From: an uncultured Candidatus Poseidoniales archaeon
GTDB taxonomy: Archaea; Thermoplasmatota; Poseidoniia; Poseidoniales; Poseidoniaceae
NCBI GenBank assembly: GCA_905182185.1
Contig: CAJJAP010000007.1
Span: 122,524 to 186,523, forward strand
Direction of reading: 5' to 3'
Length of the DNA stretch: 64,000 nucleotides
Each line of letters starts with the position of its first letter. Position 1 is the stretch's first letter. Under the pieces are notes generated by a model. That model made no database searches, was not told the origin of the DNA, and worked only from the letters and a program-made list of their open reading frames with translations. Shown here piece after piece: positions 32,800 to 44,029 of this stretch. The position numbers and the translations under genes were made by a program.

Positions 32800-33648
32800 A
32801 TGGTCGACCTCCCCTCTTTGGTCAAAAGTACCCTCGAAGGTGATAAACGTAGTTTTGATGCTGTCATGATGGTGACCGCTAGTGCTCGTAAAGCCAAAAG
32901 CGTCGTTGAAGTATTGCCAAAGGAATTACCATTGACCGTATTGACCAACCAATCAAAAATTAAAAAAACCCTTACTGAGGCAGGGATTGAAACGACGAAA
33001 ATGGAAGAAAACCTTTCGGCTCAAGGACTGGGTGTGTTGAATCATGTTCACGATTTGATTTTACAAGGCATGGGAGAAGGTCGAATCTCGAGAGGCGAGA
33101 GATTGTTAGTAGTACTAGCAGAACCTATTGAGGGAGTTATCGTAATCGACACAAATGTTCTCAGCACCAACAGATTTGCTAATATCTCTCACGAATTTAA
33201 CATTGAACTGGCTATTTTGACCAAATTGATGGAGTTGGCAAGACATATTGGAAGTCGTGGTAGGGAAGGTCATTCGGTTGGAGCATTATTCGCAATTGGA
33301 CCTTTACCAGCGTTGAGAAAGTATTCCACTGCTTTAGTTCTAAACCCATTCAAAGGACATTCTACTGAAAAGAGATATATTGGAGATTACGCAAACCATG
33401 AGTCAATGGCTGAATTCGCTTGGTTAGATGGTGCTATTCTATTTAATAAAGAAGGGATTGCAAGTGATGCTGGAAGATATATCCAAGTTCCTGCAGGAGT
33501 TGTACCAAAACCTGGTGAAGGAGGGCGGCATCTCGCTGCTAGGGCTATTTCTCAACTAGCAGAATGTATTGCGATATGTGTTTCTTCAAATGGTTCAATC
33601 ACATTATATGCTAATGGAAAAGACCGTTACAAAGTAAAATTGAGTTGA
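32800..33648 (+). CDS. dacZ: Diadenylate cyclase (DisA_N/DAC domain), archaeal DacZ type
   Basis: GREGHSVGALFAIG, NPFKGHSTEKR, MAEFAWLDGAILFNKEGIASDAGRYIQVPAG, GEGGRHLAARAISQLAECIAICVSS. Confidence 0.88.
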   Translation: MVDLPSLVKSTLEGDKRSFDAVMMVTASARKAKSVVEVLPKELPLTVLTNQSKIKKTLTEAGIETTKMEENLSAQGLGVLNHVHDLILQGMGEGRISRGERLLVVLAEPIEGVIVIDTNVLSTNRFANISHEFNIELAILTKLMELARHIGSRGREGHSVGALFAIGPLPALRKYSTALVLNPFKGHSTEKRYIGDYANHESMAEFAWLDGAILFNKEGIASDAGRYIQVPAGVVPKPGEGGRHLAARAISQLAECIAICVSSNGSITLYANGKDRYKVKLS

Positions 33649-33651
33649 AGT

Positions 33652-34185
33652 TCAAACCTTAGTTCTTCCTTCCAGTAGTCTTTCGGCTGATGCGATTGCG
33701 ATCTTGGCCAATTCTAAATTGGTTAGACTTGATTGCAAGGATGCAGATTTAAGATTGCGCTCGATACTTAGTTTACTTCTTTTAATTGCAGCAATCCTTG
33801 CTGAATTCTCTTTGGGACGAATTGATTCTCCGCGCTGAGACATCAACCATTCTTCAAGGAGCGCTTTACCCCATTCAGGGGCTCTAAGTCTTGCTGAAAG
33901 TAACATTTCAGATTGCCGATGTCTAAATCGAACCAAACCCTCTTGGGTTCTGTGAACTTGAATTGAGCCAGGATTCCAACGATCAAGCGGTATATGTAAA
34001 TGCTCTTGGCAAATCAAATCACCATCATCATCAACTACAAAATCAACTATTACCACTCCTTGTGCTAATCTGAGGAATACTTGAGACATATCATCATCGG
34101 CGACCCATTCGGAAATCTCTTCAGGTGTTTGCCCCCAATTCTCCTCACACCAGACTTCGATTGCTGCCTTGTAAGATACCATCAT
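33652..34185 (-). CDS. Conserved hypothetical protein
   Basis: 177-aa ORF with natural codon and amino-acid composition; no recognised family. Confidence 0.6.
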   Translation of the reverse strand: MMVSYKAAIEVWCEENWGQTPEEISEWVADDDMSQVFLRLAQGVVIVDFVVDDDGDLICQEHLHIPLDRWNPGSIQVHRTQEGLVRFRHRQSEMLLSARLRAPEWGKALLEEWLMSQRGESIRPKENSARIAAIKRSKLSIERNLKSASLQSSLTNLELAKIAIASAERLLEGRTKV

Positions 34186-34299
34186 TTAGTGCTCAAGCCG
34201 AGTGCACATGAACTTTCCCACATTTTGTGATTGGTAATTAGAGAGTTATTCAATAGATTTGGTGTGAGCATTGAAGGAGGAAGAGGGTTTGGCAAGTCT

Positions 34300-35760
34300 A
34301 TGGATGTCGATGACTTCATGGCAATAGATGCCGACTGGACAATGGTATGGGTTGCCATTATCGTCTGGGCCATCATAATACGGTCGTGGGAAAAAAGCGG
34401 TATTTTAGACCGCTGGAACTCTTCTAGAGTTTTCAAGGTCATTTTGATGATCAGGGGAAAACAAGGATTGAAAATCTTGGAAAAGATTTCCAAACCACGA
34501 AGGTTTTGGAGAGCATATGGAGAAGTGTCCCTTTGGTTATGCAGCCTTGCCCTATTTGCAGTTACTTTAGTTGTAATATTATCATTCATCGGCGCATTAC
34601 TATCACCTCCGGCAATGGACCCGCCAAGTGTTAGCGAAATGGTTGCAATTCCAGGTCTAAACCCTATTATTCCGCTGGGATGGGGTGTAATCGCATTCGT
34701 TATTTCTTTAGTAATTCATGAATTCGGGCACGGACTAATAGCAAGAGCTCATGGAATGAGAGTCCGTTCTTTTGGCCTGTTAATGCTAGGACCCCTTCCA
34801 TTAGGCGCATTTGCTGAACCTCAGTATCAAGAATTAATGCGCGCTCCAAGGCGTGAAAGATTGCGAATGTTTGCTGCTGGTCCCGCAACCAATCTCTTTG
34901 CTGCATTTGTTTTGATGATAATGATGGGAATGCTGGCATCTCAAGTGGTAGCCGTAAATGACCACATCCATGTAAGAGAAATCGTCAAAGATTCTGGTGC
35001 AGATTTAGGTGGTATGCAACCTTGGGACACATTAGTTTCAATCGATGGGCAAGAAATTATCGGCATCGATGGATTTCGTGATACACTCAGTAATTATTCA
35101 TCTGGTGAGCGAATAGATATCGTGGTACGTAGAGAGAGCGGGCTTAGAGATACTATTACAGTAAATCTAACTGATAAACATCAATATTATTCAGAACTCG
35201 GATGGAGTAATGAAAGTCTTGTAAATCTTGGAGTTGAAGTTGGCGATCCATTTTTGGGGGTAGTGGGGATGTCTGAAGGCACTGCTGGGATTGATCGGTT
35301 AGCTGGTCCATTCTCACCACGCTGGCAAGGAAATTCCGTGGAAACTGCTATTTCAGTCCCTATTCATTCGCTTACAATAATGCTGACTCCTTTCCAGATG
35401 AATGGAGTAGCGATACATCCATTTGAACAATCATTGCTACAAACTGGTGATGGAATGGTGGCATCACTAATAGGAATTGATGGAATTGTGTTCTTAGTTA
35501 ATTTGTTTTTCTGGCTAATGTGGGTCAACATATTATTAGGATTTACCAACCTAATACCAATGGTTCCTTTTGATGGTGGACATATGTTTAGAGATTTACT
35601 CCACGGTAGTATTTCTGGGGTCAAGAAAATCGGTAAGAAATTGAGACTATGGGATATACATGCGCTAAAAGTAGATCACTTTGCCAGTAAAGCCTCTTCG
35701 ATGTCGTCGTTGTTTTTCTTTATTATTCTAGTATTCCTTATGGTAATACCTTACTTCTAA
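34300..35760 (+). CDS. Site-2 protease (M50) family intramembrane metalloprotease with PDZ domain (ORF opens at 34231)
   Basis: SLVIHEFGHGLIARAHGMRVRSFGLLMLGPLPLGAFAEP, PDZ-like VREIVKDSGADLGGMQPWDTLVSIDGQEI, NLIPMVPFDGGHMFRD. Confidence 0.92.
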   Translation: MDVDDFMAIDADWTMVWVAIIVWAIIIRSWEKSGILDRWNSSRVFKVILMIRGKQGLKILEKISKPRRFWRAYGEVSLWLCSLALFAVTLVVILSFIGALLSPPAMDPPSVSEMVAIPGLNPIIPLGWGVIAFVISLVIHEFGHGLIARAHGMRVRSFGLLMLGPLPLGAFAEPQYQELMRAPRRERLRMFAAGPATNLFAAFVLMIMMGMLASQVVAVNDHIHVREIVKDSGADLGGMQPWDTLVSIDGQEIIGIDGFRDTLSNYSSGERIDIVVRRESGLRDTITVNLTDKHQYYSELGWSNESLVNLGVEVGDPFLGVVGMSEGTAGIDRLAGPFSPRWQGNSVETAISVPIHSLTIMLTPFQMNGVAIHPFEQSLLQTGDGMVASLIGIDGIVFLVNLFFWLMWVNILLGFTNLIPMVPFDGGHMFRDLLHGSISGVKKIGKKLRLWDIHALKVDHFASKASSMSSLFFFIILVFLMVIPYF

Positions 35761-36441
35761 TCAACGACTACGACGTCTTGCTAATTCAGCAAATATTTCA
35801 GTTTGATTTTTTATTTCATCTAATCCTGAAATTTGCTCTTCTACAATTTTGCTAATATCCAATTGGGCTGCAACATCTGTTCTTATTGCCCTAACTTCCA
35901 AATTATGCAATGTTTGGTTTTGTTCAGCAGCATTTGAACAAACTAATGCAATGAACTTGTGCAGGGGCATTCCATCGTCCCAATTGAGATAAGGCGTCCC
36001 ATTTCTATTGAGCGGAAATGGTGGTATTGATTTTGCTAATTGTCTCAATCGGCCTTTGAGATTATTGGTTTCAACTCTAAATATCATCCACGAATCTCCT
36101 CTAATGCCTTTTCTTCTATGAGCATATAATGGCATTAAGTTGCATCTTTGGCCTTCATTTACCATCGCTAAATATTGTGCCATTGTTCTACCTGAGAGAT
36201 ATAATTTACTTGCTTTTGTGGTTTTGACTTCGATCGGAAAGCAAATATCACCTCTAAGTGCTAATAAATCACCTGAACCTTCCATTCCTGAACCTGCTGC
36301 TCTAACAACCAAAAATGGGCGGGTTATTGCCAATCTCATTTTCTCTTTTTGTTGTTCTGTGCAGGACTTAATTACAGCCTCAACACCTGCAGGAACCCCC
36401 GCAATAACTTGCCGCAATTCCCGTTCATACTGACTCGACAC
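35761..36441 (-). CDS. Hjc-like Holliday junction resolvase / PD-(D/E)XK nuclease
   Basis: YERELRQVI...VVRAAGSGMEGSGDLLALRGDICFPIEVKTTKASKLYLS. Confidence 0.8.
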   Translation of the reverse strand: MSSQYERELRQVIAGVPAGVEAVIKSCTEQQKEKMRLAITRPFLVVRAAGSGMEGSGDLLALRGDICFPIEVKTTKASKLYLSGRTMAQYLAMVNEGQRCNLMPLYAHRRKGIRGDSWMIFRVETNNLKGRLRQLAKSIPPFPLNRNGTPYLNWDDGMPLHKFIALVCSNAAEQNQTLHNLEVRAIRTDVAAQLDISKIVEEQISGLDEIKNQTEIFAELARRRSR

Positions 36442-36563
36442 ATTTTGTCAACACTGTCAATCGTTATTGATAACTTCTATTGCAAAGGAGATTACTGCGG
36501 CGATTTGAGTGGAATCATTGCCGCACCACCAATCAATAACTTTGTGACCTTCCTTCATAAGCA

Positions 36564-37310
36564 TTGTTTGTGGCTAAGGTAGTTATCAGGTGCGCCGATT
36601 TCAAATTGGCCTTTCGCTTGATGGAAACACTACGCAAAAAAGGCCTACCATTTACTCAACTTGAAATCGGACAAAGTTTGCCAAGTAAAGATACGATTTG
36701 GTTTGGCAGTGAAGAAGAAGTTGAGAATGCGATGGATGAAGGTCGAGGAATTGCTTGTAACATCAATTGTTGTGAATTGGCAGTCACTCAAGCAATGATT
36801 TTGAGAAACGGCCTATCGATAATAGAAAATATCTCTATCGGAATTGACCCAGGTCCACGCCCAGGTTTAGCATGGTTAGCAGATGGAGTGCTGATGGGAG
36901 TTGCACAACTTGAAGGGATTGATTTTGTTGTTGAACATATTAATTCCATTATCAATGCTGCTGAATTCAAAAATATGACTTTGCGAATTGGTGATGGTGC
37001 GCCATTATTACGAGATAGAATTATCAATAAATGTTTAGAACATCAATGGAATATTGAAGAGGTAGATGAGGCAAAAACCTCTCGTGGTCTATTACGACAT
37101 AACCACTCGACCTCTGCTATTAGAATCGCATTATTACGTGGCAAACATGTTTGGCAACAACGTGTGATAAAACCTACTGATGGCCAAATACGCTATATCC
37201 AAAATCAAAGCCGAACCGATAGTTCTGGTGCCAAGACCATTTCCAAAGAATTAGCCGCAAAGGTTGGAACTGGTGATTTGACGATGCCTCAGGCATTGAA
37301 TCTGATGTGA
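36564..37310 (+). CDS. RuvC-like RNase H-fold predicted nuclease
   Basis: ISIGIDPGPRPGLAWLADGVLMG resembles the RuvC/RNase H-fold motif I; later RIGDGAPLLRD and EVDEAKTSRG acidic motifs. Confidence 0.65.
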   Translation: MFVAKVVIRCADFKLAFRLMETLRKKGLPFTQLEIGQSLPSKDTIWFGSEEEVENAMDEGRGIACNINCCELAVTQAMILRNGLSIIENISIGIDPGPRPGLAWLADGVLMGVAQLEGIDFVVEHINSIINAAEFKNMTLRIGDGAPLLRDRIINKCLEHQWNIEEVDEAKTSRGLLRHNHSTSAIRIALLRGKHVWQQRVIKPTDGQIRYIQNQSRTDSSGAKTISKELAAKVGTGDLTMPQALNLM

Positions 37311-37313
37311 TGA

Positions 37314-40300
37314 TCACTCTGTGTCTTCATCGTAGTCATCTTCGTCGTCTTCGTCATCTTCGTCATCTTCGTCATCTTCCCAGCCTGATTCTTCTTCATC
37401 AAAGGCCCCTCCACCATAATCGATAGAGGTTCTTGAAGCAATAGAAATTACAGAAATTACAACAAGTATTGAAACTAATGCAAATATCCACTGTAACGGG
37501 TTTTCCCTAAGATTATCCAGTCCTCCCAAATACTTGGCATAAGCAATATCTACGCTGTGAGTTGCTGAGTTATCATCATCATTTACTTCTGCGATTAAAT
37601 TACCATAGTCAACTTCCACACGAATATACAAAACATCTTCTGCTGACCATGTAGTGGTCACTTCTCGTGTTTCACCGCTACCAATTCCTAAGATTGTCAT
37701 TACCTTGAATGGTTTCTCTGAATCTCCAGCAAAGAATGCAACCTTGAATGCTGCAGGTGTTTCTCCACCGTTGTTAATGACCTCGGTTGTAATCTCAATC
37801 TTTGATGATGGAGCAACGTGGTCATCTGAAAGTGTAATTGATTTAACACGTAATTCAGGGCCAACTGCTCCTAATCTAATCCATTGCCTTTCAAAGTCGG
37901 TATCATCGCTTGCCAATTCTGGAATTGGGCTTGCTTCGGAATTAGAAACTACTGGGAATTGATTTCCAGCAGCATCCCAACCAGTGATATAAAATCCAAC
38001 GAAATCTCCAACCTTAGGAATTATTCTTCCTTCATCAGTCAAATCAACTGTTCCAGTCCAAATGACGTTTTGTTCATCTTGTTGCATCCCCAGTACTGCA
38101 GAACCTGCACCGATTGTCATTGTTCTTGTTGAATCTCGCATAACCCAGTGCACCAATTGCTCTGAGCCCGTTAGATCTGCATCTTCAGTTCCTTGGAATT
38201 CAATTGCGATGTTGGTCAAATCATTATTAGCTGAAATGTCAATCACATTCAATGGAGATATACGGCGTGTTACACGCGGTGAAGCGTCATCCACTACAAC
38301 TCTCAAAGTTGTTGAAACCAATGCCCCGGTCATGTCTTCTCCACGGCCTGGAATATTTGTTATTGAAATCAAACAAGTTCTTGTTGGTGATGATTGCAAT
38401 GTCAATGCTGCTGAAAGCGGAACCTCAACAGAGTATTCTCCAGCAGATGTCAAAGAACCATCAGACCAAACCTTCTCACCATCAAATACTTCGACAAGAA
38501 TACCAACATCTCGTGGTGCAGCAACATCGCTACCTTCGTAAACAACAGTTCCTGTAAAGGCTAATCTGTCATCCTTGCGAACTCTTGAACCATCAGCAAT
38601 ATGGCCAGTTCTTGGTTCACTGATATCATCTACGTTGAAGTTGGATGGAGCGAGCATCAAATCATTTTCAACTCTAAAGGTATGCTCTAACAGAAGTATT
38701 CGTGAATCATCAGCAGTGCCTCTCTCCTTGTATAGCAGTGCAACATCACCCATTTCTTCATCAGGCCAATCCCAGCCGACTACGAAGTCAAAGGTTAGCA
38801 TAATCCATGGCAATCCGGAATCGTTGGTTGTTTCGTACATGTTACTGCTCTGAAGAATAGTCAAATATTGGCTTTCAGACCAGAATGTATTGTTAATTCC
38901 AGAATATGAGATCCTTTGAATATCTCGGATAGGGTTAGGACCTTCAAAGTCAAATACCAAAGAAATGTGTTCAAAGTCAATAACTGTATTTGCATCAATG
39001 AAACCTAGAGTAATTGTTTGCTTCATGCCTGAAAAGACTGCACCATTATCTTCATGGCCCATCCAATCTAATCCAGTGAAAACTGCGCTTGAGTCTTTTC
39101 TTGTCCTAAATGTAGCATCATCATGGTCAAATCCTGTTTCAGATTCAAATTTCAATATCTCATCATCTTCATCAATATATGTGTAATGAAGAGGGTTTCC
39201 TGCTTCATCGCCACCATCCCAGAAGTAAGAAACACGACCCATGTTAGCATTACGGGAATGGTCGATTGTAGTCATGAACCACTTGCTCTTAGAAACGGTA
39301 TTATTGTAAACAACCTTGGAAGCGTACTCATTTGAATCCGCTTCTCCATTACGATTCATGTCATGGTCTGCTTCAACCCAATACATCAATTTCAATGACA
39401 TTGGATGTCCAACTTCATCATTGACTAATACCTTGATTTCTTGATCTTTACTAGCGGCTTCATATCCATCATTCTTAGGAGAAATATCTAGCCTCTCAGG
39501 TGCAGTAGCATCAACCTTGAATGTTCTTCTCCAATCCGCATTCGGTTGCATTGTATGAGTTGGGTCTTTCTCGTTATAAGTTTGAACTTCATATGTCATT
39601 CCAGTTGGAACATCAATATTGGGTAAATCTATTGTGATAAAGAATGAACCATTTGAATTGGTAGTATCTCTTGCAGTACTCTCAACCCAGCCATTACGTG
39701 AAATTCTAACGTCAAATGCACTATCCTTTGGTGCATCATCAGTATCAGCGAACCACATTGCGCCTTGGAAGTGGATTTGCTCTCCAGCAGCAACCCATGA
39801 GTTATCTAGAACGTCATCAGAAGTGAATCCTCCATCATTATCTCTGACCTTCAACCATCCTAATCCGAATGTCCTATTGACTGCTAAGCCAGTAGATGAG
39901 ATTAAATCTAGAGGTGCAAAACCAGCAGAACCAGAATCATCTAGACATCCTGTCTTGAATTTTACTTCCGCTTGATCTGGGAACTCGCTTGTGACATGGA
40001 ATATCCAATGTACCTCCAAAATACCATTACTTTCAACGCTCCAAGAACTTCCATCGATTTCAATGTAGTTCTCTGGGTCATTTGGTGCAGGGAATACATC
40101 GCCATTCTGCCAAGTCATAGTAGGGTTCTTGGCCATTGAATTAGTCATTAAAGTTAGAGTTGCGCTAGTCATCGATGTTGCAGCTTCACCTATCACGTGT
40201 CTTGTTACGACTTCATATGGCTCAACTCTCTCATGCAATACTTCGCCTACCGGTATTGAAATATCAAGATTAACTGTTTGCATTGTATATGTGACAGAAA

Positions 40301-42366
40301 ATGAATCAAGAATTAGTTTTCCACTTGAAGAAGAAGCTAAATCAACTTGAATATGTTTTATTCCCGCCCCAGTATCTGGAATCAAATCATTGAATTTCTT
40401 AACCATTTTATCACTCTGACTATTTTCAAAAATAGTAACCGGTCCTATCAATGCTCCATCATTTGCTGGGCGTTTCCATGCTGAAGAATTATCTAGAAGG
40501 ATTTCAGCCTCCATCGGTGCATCACTATGTCGTTGGATACTCAAATTTGTAATCGATGGTGAATTTCCTGTACTCGAGGTTGATAACATCACTCTAACAC
40601 ACATGTAGTAACCAGTGCTGCTAATTGTTTTTGTCTGGCCTGGGGAAGTGAATGTATCAATTGTTGAACCAGAACAGGTGCTTGAAGAGTCAAAGCCGAA
40701 TTTTACGCTTATGCTAGTTCCAAATGGTCTAGTTTCATTCCAATTAATCGTTGCAGCAACCACATTATTAACTGTACCACTAGTATATTGATAATTATAC
40801 AGATAACCATTCCTTTGGTAACTTGCAGTATATTGAATTGCCAAATCACCCTAATATTGGTGTTTTGGATGTTGTTCCATTCAAATGCGCTCTCCACTTG
40901 AGCATTGAACCTGCTGTTGCAAATGTTACCATTTGACCAGCATTAGCGTGCATCCAAGTAACCCCGCCATCGTTTGAAATATCAATATTGATTGAAGTTC
41001 CTGTTGGCTCATATGCCAATACTGAAGTCAATTTCAATGAAGTGATAGACTTTCCAACCGAGAAGGTAGTTCCAATTACAGTCGCAGAAGTCGTTGTAGA
41101 TGAGCGTGAATCAAATAAATCTCCATCGCCCATGAAATTAATCTTTCTTGACTGGGATGTGGGGCAGTATGCAGAATAATAATGGCATGTAAAGGCTACT
41201 TTACCTGTGCCATCATCAACTAATCCATAGTGGCCACCACCATCGATCTCAACTTCACCCATCGAGTCCAACCATAAACCATTGAATGCATATTGATGAT
41301 GAGTGCTCTTGTATCCTTGATTGCTGTAAAGGTTGTATGTTACCATTGGATAATTAACAACCAATCCTGCACCATAGTAGTAATACATTGAAGGATAAGT
41401 ACCCAACAACCACGAGCCATTTATCGAAGTTGGAGATGCTGGGTTAACCTCTTTGAGATAATGAGACTGACCTTGATAATCATAAGTTGAAATATACATC
41501 TTTCCTGTATCATCATCAAAATCAACTCCAGTTATGTATTGGCTATAGCTCCATACTTGAGAACATTTCCAAGTTGTACTAGTGACTGTCCACTTTACAA
41601 CATCATTATAAGAATATGATGCTGTATATACATCTCCATTGTAGACAGTTGCATCATGCATGTAATAATTTGAAGAAGCGGTACATCCATTGGTGGAACT
41701 GCTTTGGAATGAGGCAGTACCCAAATAGGCACCAGTGCTCTTGTTAATTCGCAGAATAGTAGGGGTACTAGACAAATAGGTTTGAGAGTATTTCATAACG
41801 TGAAGTTCATATTCTGAAATAGGAACTACCACTCCCATATATGTCCACGAAGCACTACTTGAAACGGCTAAATCGGGGTGTTTTAGACCTGGGCTATTGT
41901 AGCCTTGGTCTGAAAGTGCAATGAATCCACCAGTGGTGTTTTGATGTGCGCCACCAAGAGACTGGACTGTGGATGTTCTTGTGAAATCAGCATGATTGGT
42001 TGAAGGTATGCCTTTCAGAGTCATTGTCTCAGAATTTACATCCATATTGGAACGGCTTCCGTAAGTGAATGGAGATGGAGGGCTACTTTGCCAATTTCCA
42101 TCACCAGCACCACCATAATGAGCATTGGATGAATAATTTGTGTATGCTGTATTTGATGCCTCTCCAGTTAATCTAAATTCAGCAGCGGTAACTTCGGCAC
42201 CATAAGGGATAGAAATCACACCTGCAGTTCCTGTCCCACTACCAGTAAATGTGGTTTCATATGATGTTGAACCATCATTAAACTGCGTTTCTGTTGTTGC
42301 TGAAGTTGCAAACGGAGCAAGTGTAGAGGTTATGAAAATTAGAGTCAAAAATATTGCAAGTCGCAT
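37314..42366 (-). CDS. Giant secreted/surface protein with C-terminal TM and Asp/Glu tail, split by one frameshift at ~40850 (ORFs 40846-42414 and 37314-40844)
   Basis: Removing one G from TTAGGGTGA gives ...TPILGDLAIQYTASYQRNG...; signal peptide MRLAIFLTLIFITSTLA; CARDB-like SITLSDDHVAPSSKIEITTEVINNGGETPAAFKVAFFAGD. Confidence 0.75.
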
Positions 42367-42488
42367 CAGAATCACCGTCGCTCCTGTCAAGGGCCTATGG
42401 CCCTCAGCGTACAAAGCATTTCAAGCATCCCCCTCTGCGTCAAATCACAGATGCGCTGTTGTGTAACCTTCAATAACAAAACTGTTCT

Positions 42489-42896
42489 GTGCCAAACAGG
42501 CGAGATGCAATGATAATACGATTATTTACAAAATGGTGGGTAGGGCAACATGGAAAACATTTATCGATTACTACCACGGTCTGTTTTTCATCTATAATCA
42601 TCCTACTACTCTGCCTCTACCAGATCTTAACCTTGCAAGATCATCCTGATTGGGGACAACGCACTGGGTTGGCGATTGTCTTGGCAGTTGTTTCATTTAT
42701 GTTCATGATTGTATCAGGACCTGAAATGCTTGTACTACGTGGCCATGTCAACACTCTTGAGGAAATAAAACAAATTGATTCCATCTCGGAATTACGCCGA
42801 CAAAAGAGTGATGGAAACTTTTCCGCTTCAGTACTAGGAGCCGGCCATGATGTCGCATGGGGAGAATTCCTTCAAAGCAAAGGACTTCGCCGCTAA
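42489..42896 (+). CDS. Small membrane protein, overlapping start with the signal peptidase-like gene (TAATG)
   Basis: 135 aa, two TM segments; same strand and overlapping stop/start. Confidence 0.65.
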   Translation: MPNRRDAMIIRLFTKWWVGQHGKHLSITTTVCFSSIIILLLCLYQILTLQDHPDWGQRTGLAIVLAVVSFMFMIVSGPEMLVLRGHVNTLEEIKQIDSISELRRQKSDGNFSASVLGAGHDVAWGEFLQSKGLRR

Positions 42897-43945
42897 TGGT
42901 GGAGGAAACACCCGTGGCAGACCAAGACCCGTTCAAATCCTTGATTAGAGAATTGATTCTTGCTGGTGCAATGATTGCCATTCTTATTCTTGGACTGTGG
43001 GCACATACCGGTTCAATGCCACCATTGGTTGTGGTTGAATCATCATCTATGATTCACGACATTGAAGGCGAAGTGGGCAGTATTGATGCTGGAGATTTAA
43101 TCCTAGTCCACAATCAACCATATGATACGATTGTGACCTTCGCTGAAGCCAGTCAAGTAGGTTCAAAAAACCATGGCTATGCATCGCATGGCATGGCGGG
43201 TGATGTAATAATTTATGAGAAAAATGGCGATGTTGGCACCCCTATTATCCATCGGTCAATTCTCCGAGTTACCCCGCACGATACTTATTCACCTTCGCGT
43301 GATAACGACAGCAACTCTTCAAATCAAGATTATTGCCCTAATGGGGGGACATATGACCAATACTCCACAGATGTGCTTGAAGGAATTGCCGGAACTTGTG
43401 TTGTAAATTGGGATGTTCCGGGAACTGACCAAATGGCTGTTGAATCGATCACTGTTAAATTTGATGGAATTAATGCAGGGTTATATGATTGCAAAAGGCC
43501 AACTCATGCCAATGTTGAATCTCACCTAGTGGTTTGGCAATGGCAACCAAAACACGCAGGAATGTTAACATTAGGAGATAATAACAAATGTTCAGTGGAC
43601 CAAGGTAATTCTGCCGTAAATGGTTCATCTGGAGTCCATAGCCAAAGTGGTTTGGTTGGTCCTGTAGCAAGTGATTGGGTCATAGGAGTCGCTGGCGGAG
43701 AACTACCTTGGCTAGGTACTGTAAAACTAATGGTCAGTGGAGAAGGTTCACCTGGAACAGCATATGTACCGACAACATCATTTTATTGGCTATTCACTTT
43801 AATCGCATCAGTTTTGATAGCACCAATGGTTATTGAACCACTCATTAACAAATTGATGCAACGCTCACCTGAATTGGCTCAAGCCAATAAAGAATCTAAG
43901 AAACTTGAACCCGATAAAGATTATGCTGCATTCGAAGAAGAGTGA
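42896..43945 (+). CDS. S26-type signal peptidase I-like membrane protein
   Basis: N-terminal TM, PPLVVVESSSMIHD...GSIDAGDLILV, DVIIYEKNGD..IIHRSI, LTLGDNN, C-terminal TM. Confidence 0.82.
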   Translation: MVEETPVADQDPFKSLIRELILAGAMIAILILGLWAHTGSMPPLVVVESSSMIHDIEGEVGSIDAGDLILVHNQPYDTIVTFAEASQVGSKNHGYASHGMAGDVIIYEKNGDVGTPIIHRSILRVTPHDTYSPSRDNDSNSSNQDYCPNGGTYDQYSTDVLEGIAGTCVVNWDVPGTDQMAVESITVKFDGINAGLYDCKRPTHANVESHLVVWQWQPKHAGMLTLGDNNKCSVDQGNSAVNGSSGVHSQSGLVGPVASDWVIGVAGGELPWLGTVKLMVSGEGSPGTAYVPTTSFYWLFTLIASVLIAPMVIEPLINKLMQRSPELAQANKESKKLEPDKDYAAFEEE

Positions 43946-44029
43946 TTTTTGTTTCATTTTGTCGGTTTTTTACAACGATTTGTTCAAGAAGGGTAGGCCC
44001 TGAGACCATTCCGTAGGGGTGGGGAGAGT

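Noticed and set aside
37330-37390. Short TCGTCATCT-like repeats as a possible array
   Set aside because: They simply encode an Asp/Glu-rich C-terminal tail
30963-40860. Programmed +1 frameshifting at AGG-TAA, AGG-TGA and GGG-TGA
   Set aside because: Three junctions have a shifty-looking codon-stop pair, but other +1 breaks (63760, 63123, 58790, 20422) lack it and repair equally well by removing a G, so indel error is simpler
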